Source: Legionella sp. (GTDB taxonomy: Bacteria; Pseudomonadota; Gammaproteobacteria; Legionellales; Legionellaceae). From it: a stretch of DNA of 7,655 nucleotides. The DNA is taken from NCBI GenBank assembly GCA_004297865.1, contig SCSO01000145.1, positions 1 to 7,655 of the forward strand, written 5' to 3'. Shown one piece after another: positions 1 through 5,889 of the stretch (its first letter is position 1; each line of letters opens with the position of its first letter). A model generated the notes under the pieces. That model searched no databases. It saw only the letters and a program-made list of their open reading frames with translations, and was not told where the DNA came from. Made by a program: the position numbers and the translations under genes.

Positions 1-875
1 GGGCGTTTGCCATGCATGTTTAAAGAAACCCAATCTTCACCGATAGTCAGCTCAGCTCCAGCTTCTTCAAATTTGCAAAGTTGTGATAATAAAGTATCAG
101 GGCGTACTTTCTTAACCGTGACATGACCACGAGTCAAAGCGCCTGCCGCTAAATAAGTACCGGCTTCAATACGATCAGACATGACCGAGTAAGCACCACC
201 AGACAGTGCTTCAACACCTTCTACTTCAATTGTTGAAGTTCCAGCTCCCGAAATTTTGGCACCCATTTGAATTAAGAAGTTCGCTAAATCGACCACTTCT
301 GGCTCACGAGCCGCATTCTTAATAATAGTAGTCCCTTCTGCCAAAACAGCAGCCATTAGAATATTTTCAGTACCGGTTACGGTCACGGTATCAAACATCA
401 AACGCTTACCTTGTAAACGTCCTTTTTTGCAACGGGCATTAATATAACCATTTTTCACTGTGATATCCGCACCCATCGCTTTTAAAGCTTTTAAGTGGAG
501 GTCCACAGGACGCGTACCAATTGCGCAACCACCAGGCAAGGACACATCGGCCTTACCAAAACGGGCTAACATTGGGCCTAAAACTAAAATAGAAGCACGC
601 ATGGTTTTTACTAAATCATAGGGAGCCACGAATTCATTGACTTGGCTAGCATCGACTTGCACATTCATCTTTTCATCGACTATAAGATGTGCGCCTAATT
701 GACCTAATAATTCCATCATCGTGGTGATGTCTTTTAAATGGGGTACGTTGGAAATGGTCACATTATCGGTAGCTAATAAACTAGCAGCCATAATAGGTAA
801 AGCGGCATTTTTTGCGCCAGAGATTACAACCTCACCATGTAAGGCTTTACCACCGTTAATTAATAATTTATCCAT
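1..875 (-). CDS. murA: UDP-N-acetylglucosamine 1-carboxyvinyltransferase MurA (3' end outside window)
   Basis: MurA transfers enolpyruvate from PEP to UDP-GlcNAc in the cytoplasm, the first committed step of peptidoglycan synthesis. I translated the minus strand from the ATG at 875: it is open to the window edge and gives the first 291 residues of a family usually about 420 long. The N terminus has the substrate-binding Lys22-Asn23 pair in SGAKNAALP. The PEP loop PGGCAIGTRP carries Cys117, equivalent to the catalytic Cys115 of E. coli and the residue modified by fosfomycin; Arg122 matches Arg120. The motif TGTENILMAA and the segment SDRIEAGTYL are also typical. The catalytic Asp near residue 305 lies beyond the edge. 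A GGGGG ribosome binding site at 883-887 lies 7 bases before the ATG, inside ibaG. The start overlaps the ibaG stop by 8 bases, so the two are probably co-translated. The truncation is an effect of the window, not damage. Confidence 0.97.
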   Translation of the reverse strand, partial: MDKLLINGGKALHGEVVISGAKNAALPIMAASLLATDNVTISNVPHLKDITTMMELLGQLGAHLIVDEKMNVQVDASQVNEFVAPYDLVKTMRASILVLGPMLARFGKADVSLPGGCAIGTRPVDLHLKALKAMGADITVKNGYINARCKKGRLQGKRLMFDTVTVTGTENILMAAVLAEGTTIIKNAAREPEVVDLANFLIQMGAKISGAGTSTIEVEGVEALSGGAYSVMSDRIEAGTYLAAGALTRGHVTVKKVRPDTLLSQLCKFEEAGAELTIGEDWVSLNMHGKR

Positions 876-1113
876 GTTGCATCCCCCATTCTTCTTTTGT
901 CCATGTCTTCATACTTAATGCATGAAGCCTGCCGGTGGTAATAAAATCGTTTAACTGTGCGTATACCCATTGCTGTCTTTTGACTTTGGGCATACCAACA
1001 AAGAGATCGGTTACCATGGTTATTTGATATTGATAACCATCACCGTCCACTTTGACGAAAAAAACATCAGCAATAGCTTTAAAGCGTTGCTCAATTTCTT
1101 CATTACATAACAT
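868..1113 (-). CDS. ibaG: BolA-family protein IbaG
   Basis: This 81-residue protein belongs to the BolA family (E. coli IbaG/YrbA, 84 residues). Family members bind monothiol glutaredoxins through a shared [2Fe-2S] cluster; in E. coli ibaG is linked to acid stress. The fold landmarks are visible: the VDGDGYQYQI strand-turn-strand, then LFVGMPKVKRQQWVYAQL with the basic helix, then RLHALSMKTWTKEEW near the end. His64 in LHALS is the conserved candidate cluster ligand of the family. No domain is missing. It sits between mlaB and murA as in E. coli, separated from mlaB by 128 bases and overlapping murA by 8 bases. The ATG at 1113 has only a weak purine-rich stretch upstream (GTGAGC), so translation may be modest. 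The exact cellular role in this organism cannot be read from sequence. Confidence 0.93.
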   Translation of the reverse strand: MLCNEEIEQRFKAIADVFFVKVDGDGYQYQITMVTDLFVGMPKVKRQQWVYAQLNDFITTGRLHALSMKTWTKEEWGMQHG

Positions 1114-1170
1114 AAAGTTAGCTCACTAATTGAAATAAATACAATTTTTTGGTGGATGAAGTAACAAAAT

Positions 1171-1198
1171 TTTCTAAAGAAGGTATTCAGGCAATCAA
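1171..1198 (-). promoter_or_regulatory. Weak candidate sigma70 promoter for ibaG-murA
   Basis: In the 128-base mlaB-ibaG gap the minus strand reads TTGATT (1198-1193), a 16-base spacer, then TAGAAA (1176-1171). Each hexamer matches consensus at 4 of 6 positions. It would let ibaG-murA be transcribed separately from the mla genes. AT-rich DNA gives such matches by chance, so support is slight. Confidence 0.2.
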
Positions 1199-1241
1199 AT
1201 GGAGTTTGAGCTACTACCGAACTTATCATTGGTTACTACAT

Positions 1242-1523
1242 TTAAATCGTTTCTAAAATACTCTCTACCCCACAAAACTCCGCCAAAGAATGCGTTTCGG
1301 GAGAGATCCCGATCACTTCCAAGGTCTTATTACTGTGTTTACATAATTTCCTAGCTTCAATAAGTAGGGCCAAACCTGCACTGTCACAATGTTTTACATC
1401 ACTTAAATCCAGGCAAAAGCGACTGGTAGTATCATCCATTAACGCCTTATAAAGCTTGGCGCGTACTGATACTACCGTTTTAAAAGTGAGTTCCGTTCCT
1501 GGTTTAAAGTGCACTTGTTCCAC
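1242..1523 (-). CDS. mlaB: STAS-domain subunit MlaB of the phospholipid transporter
   Basis: MlaB is the small cytoplasmic STAS protein that binds the ATPase MlaF and is needed for assembly and activity of the MlaFEDB complex. This 93-residue protein is a single STAS domain. The diagnostic segment is LDLSDVKHCDSAGLALLIEA (about residues 39-58), where Ser48 sits at the position of E. coli Thr52, the residue important for function. The start is GTG at 1523, two bases after the mlaC stop codon. No upstream in-frame ATG exists, and the best ribosome binding site is a weak AAGG about 10 bases away, so coupling to mlaC translation is likely. Last gene of the mla group; its TAA is followed by the 128-base gap. 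A lone STAS protein could be an anti-sigma antagonist, but the mla context decides the call. Confidence 0.93.
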   Translation of the reverse strand: MEQVHFKPGTELTFKTVVSVRAKLYKALMDDTTSRFCLDLSDVKHCDSAGLALLIEARKLCKHSNKTLEVIGISPETHSLAEFCGVESILETI

Positions 1524-1525
1524 AG

Positions 1526-2134
1526 TTATGAAGCCTTTTTTAATTGTTGCTTTTCCATTTGATTAATGACGTCGTTGATATTAGAGTTTTTCAAGGCTGC
1601 GGCAAATTGAGATCTAAAACTTTGCAACAAGCTCACTCCTTCAACACTCAAGTCATAAATCTTCCATTGGCCATTTTTATCCACCAAACTGTAGCTTAGA
1701 GGAATGTTTTGCCCAGATGAACGCACAATCACGCTATTCACACGCAAGAATTTCGCTTGCAAAGAACCTCTAATTGGTAAAAATTGCACTGTTTCATCAG
1801 AATATTCGGCCAAAGGGCTAGAGTATGTGCGAATCACTAAGCGCGTAAATGCATTAGAGAAATTAGCGCGTTCAGCTGCAGATGCCTTATTCCAAGCCTC
1901 ACGTCCTAATACCGTACGCGACATGCCGACCACATCCACATTAGGTAATAGATTATTCTCTACCGCCTTAAAAATAATCGAAGGGTTTCTCTTCAAGCTG
2001 CTTTTATTCTCTTTAAGAGTCCCAATAATCCCATTAGCCGCTCTTTCCAACATAGGGATAGGAGAGGATTGAGCAATCAAACTTTGAGATATTGCAATGC
2101 AGGCAACAAATAAAATTGACTTTAAGATTCTCAT
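1526..2134 (-). CDS. mlaC: Periplasmic phospholipid carrier MlaC
   Basis: MlaC is the soluble lipid chaperone that shuttles phospholipid across the periplasm between the outer-membrane MlaA complex and the inner-membrane MlaFEDB complex. The 202-residue product starts with a signal peptide: basic MRILK, a hydrophobic core to about residue 20, and a likely cleavage near SLIA/QSS at residues 21-23. The mature part carries family features: the VLGREAWNKAS segment, NAFTRLVIRTYSSPLAEY, and the closing YSLVDKNGQWKIYDLSVEGV followed by SLLQSFRSQF. The length is close to the E. coli protein. The ATG at 2134 has a strong AGGTGA ribosome binding site at 2138-2143, part of which overlaps the mlaD stop codon; the intergenic gap is 7 bases. 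MlaA, the outer-membrane partner, is not in this window. Confidence 0.95.
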   Translation of the reverse strand: MRILKSILFVACIAISQSLIAQSSPIPMLERAANGIIGTLKENKSSLKRNPSIIFKAVENNLLPNVDVVGMSRTVLGREAWNKASAAERANFSNAFTRLVIRTYSSPLAEYSDETVQFLPIRGSLQAKFLRVNSVIVRSSGQNIPLSYSLVDKNGQWKIYDLSVEGVSLLQSFRSQFAAALKNSNINDVINQMEKQQLKKAS

Positions 2135-2141
2135 AGTTCAC

Positions 2142-2618
2142 CTATTTTTTGATATTAAACAATAATTGGCCAATAAGATTTTCAAGAATAATCGCTTCTT
2201 GGGTCTTAGCAATCACATCCCCTTCCCGTAAAAAGGGATGGCTTTTGTCATCATCACTTTCAAAACCTGGAACAATACTAATATAATTGGATCCAAGCAA
2301 GCCTTCGGTCAAAATTCGTGCAGACGTATCATCAAAAGGAATTTTTTTATCACTGCGTAAGTTCATAGTCACCTTGGCATTAAGATCACCTGGTTGTAAC
2401 TCAATATGGCTGACTTCCCCAATGCGCACTCCAGCTACGGTAACTGGCGCTCTAACTTTGAGCCCACCAATATCAGTAAAATCGGCGGTCACCTGGTAGC
2501 TTTGTTGGGAAAAAAAATCAGAGAAGCTACTGACCTTAAAAGCCATAACTAAAAAAGCCAATAGACCAAGCAACATAAATATTCCTACACTTATGTCTAC
2601 ATAACGTTGCTTATTCAT
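2142..2618 (-). CDS. mlaD: MCE-domain protein MlaD
   Basis: MlaD is the inner-membrane-anchored MCE protein that forms a hexameric ring on MlaFEDB and channels phospholipid in the periplasm. From the ATG at 2618 the protein has 158 residues: a short cytoplasmic start, one transmembrane helix at about 10-28, and the MCE domain at about 40-118 (VTADFTDIGGLKVRAPVTVAG, then RILTEGLLGSNYISIVPGFE). Leu107-Leu108 in GLLG match the pore-loop leucines of E. coli MlaD. The helix LENLIGQLLF near 146-154 matches the pore helix. The long disordered tail of E. coli MlaD (183 residues) is missing. The open frame extends two codons upstream with GTG and TTG, but the ATG overlaps the mlaE stop as TGATG and has GGAG at 2626-2629, 7 bases away, so I chose it. 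Confidence 0.95.
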   Translation of the reverse strand: MNKQRYVDISVGIFMLLGLLAFLVMAFKVSSFSDFFSQQSYQVTADFTDIGGLKVRAPVTVAGVRIGEVSHIELQPGDLNAKVTMNLRSDKKIPFDDTSARILTEGLLGSNYISIVPGFESDDDKSHPFLREGDVIAKTQEAIILENLIGQLLFNIKK

Positions 2619-3400
2619 CACCAATCTCCAATCATCATTGCAGTCAACAAAAAATCGAGCCCTAGTACAGCCAGCGATGAATAGACCACTGTTCTGGTCG
2701 TCGCTTGACTAATGCCCTCCGCAGTAGGAACACATTCAAATCCCTGGTACACGGCTATCCACGTTGCTACAAAAGCAAAAACTAAACTTTTAATTATTCC
2801 ACTCAAGACATCGATACGAAAATTTACCGCTGCCTGCATGTTTGACCAAAAACTGCCGTCATCCACACCCAACCAATGCACACCCACAAAATAACCACCA
2901 TACACCGCTACCGCTGAAAAAATTAAGGCTAATATGGGTAGGGCAATAAAACCGGCGAGAAAACGCGGATAAATCACTCGGCCTAAGGGGTCTACGCCCA
3001 TCATGTCCATACTGGACAATTGTTCCGTGGCTTTCATTAAGCCAATTTCCGCGGTTAAAGCTGAACCTGCTCTGCCGGCAAACAATAAGGCGCTGATCAC
3101 TGGACCAAGTTCTCTAGCAATACTTAATGCAAGTAACTGGCCAAGTTGACTCTCTGCTCCAAATTTTTGCAAAGTATTGTATCCTTGCAGGCCAACCACC
3201 ATTCCAATAAAGGTTCCAGAGACTACTATCACTAAACAAGATAAGACGCCTACAAAATACAACTGATGTCTTAATAAAGGCCAAAGTCTGGGAATATCTG
3301 GCCTTCTTACCAACATGGTTGCAAGAAATAAGCCCGAACTGCCAATATTTTGCAACACTTGAGCGCCTCGGCTACCCAAATTTGCGATCCTGTCAAGCAT
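2618..3400 (-). CDS. mlaE: Phospholipid ABC transporter permease MlaE
   Basis: MlaE is the permease that dimerises in the inner membrane under the MlaD ring and above MlaF. The 260 residues equal the E. coli length. Characteristic stretches are VVSGTFIGMVVGLQGY, then ARELGPVISALLFAGRAGSA running into LTAEIGLMKATEQLSSMDMM (the coupling-helix region facing MlaF), and TTRTVVYSSLAVLGLDFLLT at the end. About five to six hydrophobic segments can be seen, after an N-terminal amphipathic interfacial stretch. The ATG at 3400 lies inside the end of mlaF (8-base overlap) and has an excellent GAGGAG site at 3408-3413, 7 bases upstream. The end overlaps mlaD by one base. Similar MCE permeases (TtgB/YrbE family) exist elsewhere, but the operon fixes the identity. 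Confidence 0.97.
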   Translation of the reverse strand: MLDRIANLGSRGAQVLQNIGSSGLFLATMLVRRPDIPRLWPLLRHQLYFVGVLSCLVIVVSGTFIGMVVGLQGYNTLQKFGAESQLGQLLALSIARELGPVISALLFAGRAGSALTAEIGLMKATEQLSSMDMMGVDPLGRVIYPRFLAGFIALPILALIFSAVAVYGGYFVGVHWLGVDDGSFWSNMQAAVNFRIDVLSGIIKSLVFAFVATWIAVYQGFECVPTAEGISQATTRTVVYSSLAVLGLDFLLTAMMIGDW

Positions 3401-4190
3401 CCAGTAACTCCTCTGTATAAGGTCTTGCCGGGTAATGAAAAGGCACTACACCATCCGCTTCACCGTGCATAAACTGCTTCACTTGCGGCTCAGTGGATTG
3501 CTTCAATTCTTCAGGAGTACCCTGTCCAATAATTTTGCCGCCGGATATTAAATAAATGTAATCCGCAATAGAACAAGTCTCTTCCACATCATGCGAAACA
3601 ATCACTGTAGTCGTATGCAATAATTGATTAAGCCGTTTAATCAGACGCACTAAAACCCCCATAGAAATGGGGTCTTGGCCTGTAAAAGGCTCATCATACA
3701 TCATCAATGTAGGATCCAAAGCGATAGTTCGTGCTAAGGCCACTCGTCTTGCCATACCACCAGACAATTGCGCTGGCATCATTTCCGCTGCGCCACGCAA
3801 ACCCACTGCTTCCAATTTCATGAGGACAATATCCCGCAACATGGAATCATTTAATTTCGTATGTTCGCGTAAAGGAAAAGCCACGTTATCAAAGACCGAA
3901 AGATGGGTAAATAAAGCACTGCTTTGAAAGAGTAAGCCCATATTGCGTCTGGCAACATATAGAGCTTTACGAGATAAACGGTGAATATTTTCACCATTGA
4001 CTATCACTCGTCCACTGTCAGGTTTTAATTGAGCACCAATCAAGCGCAATAAAGTGGTTTTACCGGAGCCACTAGGACCCATAATGGCCGTAATTTGTCC
4101 TTCTTTCACCTGCATATCGATGCCATCAAATATGCACCGTTCTCCGCGTGTAAAGGTTAATTGACTAATCTCTACCCAATTTTCCGGCAT
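3393..4190 (-). CDS. mlaF: Phospholipid ABC transporter ATPase MlaF
   Basis: MlaF is the cytoplasmic ATPase that powers MlaFEDB. From the ATG at 4190 it has 265 residues, close to the E. coli length. ABC motifs are complete: Walker A GPSGSGKT (38-45), Q-loop Gln89 in LLFQSSALF, signature LSGGMARR (142-149), Walker B LMMYDEP (162-168) with catalytic Glu167, D-loop GQDP, and H-loop His200 in VSHDVEE. The tail VVPFHYPARPYTEELL is the MlaF-specific C-terminal extension that reaches the partner subunit and MlaB. The frame is open 34 codons further, to a TTG at 4292, but that extension is Phe/Tyr/Lys-rich, does not resemble MlaF, and an internal ATG at 4259 has a badly spaced site. The ATG at 4190 gives the familiar start of the fold and has GGA 9 bases upstream. 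First gene of the mla operon. Confidence 0.95.
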   Translation of the reverse strand: MPENWVEISQLTFTRGERCIFDGIDMQVKEGQITAIMGPSGSGKTTLLRLIGAQLKPDSGRVIVNGENIHRLSRKALYVARRNMGLLFQSSALFTHLSVFDNVAFPLREHTKLNDSMLRDIVLMKLEAVGLRGAAEMMPAQLSGGMARRVALARTIALDPTLMMYDEPFTGQDPISMGVLVRLIKRLNQLLHTTTVIVSHDVEETCSIADYIYLISGGKIIGQGTPEELKQSTEPQVKQFMHGEADGVVPFHYPARPYTEELLDA

Positions 4191-4280
4191 GCTTTTATTT
4201 CCAGGTGTTGTATAACTTAGAAGTATATACTGGTTCCTGTAAAAAATGAGGCTTTTCATTGCCTTTTGCAAAAAAAAATG

Positions 4281-4309
4281 TTGATTCTTCAATAATATGC
4301 AAAATTAAT
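4281..4309 (+). promoter_or_regulatory. Candidate sigma70 promoter for the kdsD-lpt operon
   Basis: TTGATT at 4281-4286 (4 of 6 with TTGACA) is followed by a 17-base spacer and ATTAAT at 4304-4309 (4 of 6 with TATAAT). Transcription would begin near 4316 and leave a leader of about 37 bases before the first kdsD ATG. Spacing is ideal, hexamers are moderate, and the AT-rich context weakens the case. Confidence 0.4.
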
Positions 4310-4333
4310 ATACAGTTTTACTTGGTTTATCAA
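4305..4333 (-). promoter_or_regulatory. Candidate sigma70 promoter for the mla operon
   Basis: On the minus strand TTGATA (4333-4328, 5 of 6 with TTGACA) precedes a 17-base spacer and TATTAA (4310-4305, 4 of 6). An alternative -10, TATATT (4312-4307, 5 of 6), would have a short 15-base spacer. Transcription near 4299 would give a leader of about 110 bases before mlaF. Its -10 overlaps the plus-strand candidate almost exactly. Confidence 0.4.
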
Positions 4334-4349
4334 TAATAGGCATTATGAT
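4322..4349 (+). promoter_or_regulatory. Second weak candidate promoter at the kdsD start
   Basis: TATGAT at 4344-4349 matches the -10 consensus at 5 of 6 positions, with TTGGTT at 4322-4327 and a 16-base spacer. Transcription would begin at about 4356, past the first kdsD ATG, so it would only make sense with the in-frame ATG at 4362 or 4386. It may be chance. Confidence 0.2.
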
Positions 4350-4389
4350 AGAATGGCAAATATGCATACAAAAAGCCCACAAACTATGA
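4345..4389 (+). other. 14-codon upstream ORF overlapping the kdsD start (possible leader peptide)
   Basis: An ATG at 4345 opens a 14-codon frame, MIEWQICIQKAHKL, that ends with TGA at 4387-4389. It lies in a different frame from kdsD. Its stop overlaps the third in-frame kdsD ATG (4386) as ATGA, the same coupling arrangement used at the kdsC-lptC and lptA-lptB joints. A short AGG lies 4 bases before its ATG, closer than ideal. It could be a leader peptide or simply chance; nothing in the peptide suggests a known attenuator. Confidence 0.2.
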
Positions 4390-5348
4390 ATTTTTGTACT
4401 CTCGGACTTGCCGTTATCGAAACCGAAGCCCAAGCCGTTTTTGAACTTAGCCAGAAGATTGATGCCCGTTTTGAGAAAGCTTGCGAATTGCTCTTAGCTT
4501 GTAAGGGTCGCATCGTGGTGACTGGTATGGGTAAGTCTGGCCATATTGGCGGAAAATTAGCGGCAACCTTTTCCAGTACTGGCAGCCCCGCCTTTTATAT
4601 GCATCCCGGCGAGGCGAGTCATGGCGATTTAGGTATGATTACTCGACAAGACGTCGTCGTCGCCATTTCTTACTCCGGCAATACGCAGGAGATAGTCACG
4701 CTCTTACCTATTTTGAAACGCCTAGAAGTGCCCCTGATTGCCCTCACCGGTAATCCTGAATCCCTGTTAGCTAAAACTGCCGATGTGCATTTGGATGTCA
4801 GCATTCAACGGGAAGCTTGTCCTTTAGGTTTGGCCCCTACCACCAGTACCACAGTGGCTTTGGTAATGGGTGATGCATTAGCCATTGCTTTATTACAAGC
4901 GCGTGGTTTTAGTGAGGAAGATTTTGCCTTATCACATCCAGGTGGGAGTTTAGGTAAACGTTTACTGTTGCGCATTGACGATATTGCTCATACTGGTGAG
5001 CAACTCCCTATTGTTTCAGAAAAAGCCACCATTAGTGAGGCCTTAATCGAAGTCACTAATAAAAAATTAGGAATGACCTGTGTTGTTGATGCCCATGGAC
5101 GACTTGTAGGAGTTTATACTGATGGAGATATACGCCGCACCTTAACGCGGCAACTCGATATTAATGTGACCCAATTAAGCGAGATTATTACCCCTCATTG
5201 CCAAACCATACACAAAGGGATGTTAGCAGCTGAAGCCTTAGCGATTATGCAAAAACATAGTATTACTTCACTGGTAGTAGTCGATGAAGAACAACGTCCA
5301 CAAGCAGTACTGCATCTTCATGACTTACTGAAAGCTGGTGTTTTTTAA
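4353..5348 (+). CDS. kdsD: D-arabinose 5-phosphate isomerase KdsD
   Basis: KdsD interconverts D-ribulose 5-phosphate and D-arabinose 5-phosphate in the cytoplasm, the entry step of Kdo synthesis for LPS. The 331 residues are close to the 328 of E. coli. The SIS domain spans about 40-190 and shows GMGKSGHIG (58-66), HPGEASHGDLGM, SYSGNTQEI and EACPLGLAPTTSTT. Lys61, Glu113, Glu154 and His195 (in LSHPGG) match the E. coli catalytic set Lys59, Glu111, Glu152 and His193 with a constant offset of two. Two CBS repeats follow at about 212-265 and 277-331, ending in HLHDLLKAGV. The ATG at 4353 gives the family length, but no good ribosome binding site precedes it; ATGs at 4362 and 4386 are alternatives. 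First gene of the LPS operon; yrbG, which precedes it in E. coli, is absent. A GutQ-type paralogue is less likely given the kdsC-lpt context. Confidence 0.96.
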   Translation: MANMHTKSPQTMNFCTLGLAVIETEAQAVFELSQKIDARFEKACELLLACKGRIVVTGMGKSGHIGGKLAATFSSTGSPAFYMHPGEASHGDLGMITRQDVVVAISYSGNTQEIVTLLPILKRLEVPLIALTGNPESLLAKTADVHLDVSIQREACPLGLAPTTSTTVALVMGDALAIALLQARGFSEEDFALSHPGGSLGKRLLLRIDDIAHTGEQLPIVSEKATISEALIEVTNKKLGMTCVVDAHGRLVGVYTDGDIRRTLTRQLDINVTQLSEIITPHCQTIHKGMLAAEALAIMQKHSITSLVVVDEEQRPQAVLHLHDLLKAGVF

Positions 5349-5352
5349 ATTA

Positions 5353-5358
5353 GAGGAA
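5353..5358 (+). promoter_or_regulatory. Ribosome binding site that fixes the kdsC start
   Basis: GAGGAA lies 5 bases (counting from GAGG) before the ATG at 5362. The longer frame starts with a GTG at 5338 inside kdsD that has no such site, so this signal decides the start. Confidence 0.8.
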
Positions 5359-5361
5359 TCC

Positions 5362-5889
5362 ATGAACGATTTATTAGAGAAAGCCAAGAAAATTAAATGT
5401 GTGATCTGTGACGTCGATGGGGTTTTAAGTGATGGCTTATTGTACCTTGATAATCACGGTAATGAATTAAAAAGCTTCCATGTTCAGGATGGTATGGGTT
5501 TAAAATTGCTTATGGCCGTAGGTATTGAAGTCGCCGTCATTACTACTGCTCGTAATGAAGTGGTTGATCACCGCATGCAACAATTAGGAGTGACTCATTA
5601 CTTCAAAGGGCAAGTGGATAAACGTGCTGCTTTTCAAAAATTGAAAGAGACCTTGAAATTACAAAATGAAGAATTTGCTTACATCGGTGATGACTTACCC
5701 GATTTACCGCTTATTCAACAAGTAGGTCTGGGCGTCGCAGTGGCCAATGCCGTCAACCAAGTTAAAGAATTTGCTGATTGGCAAACGGAGCAGCCCGGAG
5801 GACGTGGTGGTGTACGTGAGGTCTGTGATTTAATTTTAACTGCCCAAGGGAAGATGGATGCTGCACTTGAAGGTTATCTCAAACAATGA
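5362..5889 (+). CDS. kdsC: 3-deoxy-D-manno-octulosonate 8-phosphate phosphatase KdsC
   Basis: KdsC removes phosphate from Kdo 8-phosphate to give Kdo in the cytoplasm. From the ATG at 5362 the product has 175 residues, a capless HAD phosphatase of the tetrameric KdsC type (E. coli 188, with a longer N terminus). Motif I is CDVDGVLSDG with nucleophile Asp17 and acid/base Asp19. Motif II is VAVITTARN with Thr61, where E. coli has ITGR. Lys87 in VDKRAAF fits motif III, and YIGDDLPDLPLI gives the metal ligands Asp110-Asp111. The tail GGRGGVREVCDLIL (147-160) is the segment that reaches into the neighbouring active site. The gap to kdsD is 13 bases and the stop overlaps the lptC ATG as ATGA. An 8-residue longer version starting at GTG 5338 is possible but unlikely. 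Confidence 0.96.
   Translation: MNDLLEKAKKIKCVICDVDGVLSDGLLYLDNHGNELKSFHVQDGMGLKLLMAVGIEVAVITTARNEVVDHRMQQLGVTHYFKGQVDKRAAFQKLKETLKLQNEEFAYIGDDLPDLPLIQQVGLGVAVANAVNQVKEFADWQTEQPGGRGGVREVCDLILTAQGKMDAALEGYLKQ

Larger units (their letters stand above)
4191..4352. promoter_or_regulatory. Divergent control region between mlaF and kdsD
   Basis: This 162-base AT-rich stretch separates the two operons and must hold both promoters unless the operons are read from elsewhere. It includes an A-tract at about 4270-4278, an AATTAATATA block at 4303-4312 that could serve as -10 on both strands, and a TATGAT hexamer just before kdsD. No gene, terminator-grade hairpin or recognisable operator is seen. E. 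coli has yrbG on the kdsD side at this place; no trace of it is seen here. Confidence 0.6.

Noticed and set aside
721..918. 65-residue plus-strand frame across murA and ibaG
   Set aside because: It is antisense to MurA residues and the IbaG end, with no family features.
1020..1229. 69-residue minus-strand frame overlapping ibaG
   Set aside because: It shares strand but not frame with IbaG, is dominated by AT-driven Phe/Ile/Lys, and has no recognisable domain.
1149..1256. A 35-codon plus-strand frame (TTG start) across the ibaG-mlaB gap
   Set aside because: It reads a little like protein, but has only TTG/GTG starts, no ribosome binding site, no recognisable family, and runs antisense into mlaB.
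1704..2072. 122-residue plus-strand frame opposite mlaC
   Set aside because: It is antisense to a clear MlaC with signal peptide and family motifs, and its own translation has no recognisable domain.
2090..2134. Lipobox in the MlaC signal peptide (FVAC, Cys12)
   Set aside because: Charged Lys5 and Arg2 fall within the stretch that must be uncharged, the hydrophobic core before the Cys is too short, and a normal cleavage site follows near residue 21.
3667..3927. 86-residue plus-strand frame opposite mlaF
   Set aside because: It lies antisense to the conserved ABC signature region of MlaF, so its open frame reflects codon bias of the real gene.
4241..4280. Possible terminator hairpin AGGC...GCCT next to T/A runs in the divergent region
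   Set aside because: The stem is only 4 base pairs with an 8-base loop, and no gene ends nearby that would need it.
4191..4292. A 34-residue N-terminal extension of MlaF from a TTG at 4292
   Set aside because: It starts with TTG, lacks a usable ribosome binding site, covers an A/T-tract of the control region, and does not resemble any MlaF N terminus, while the ATG at 4190 gives the family length.
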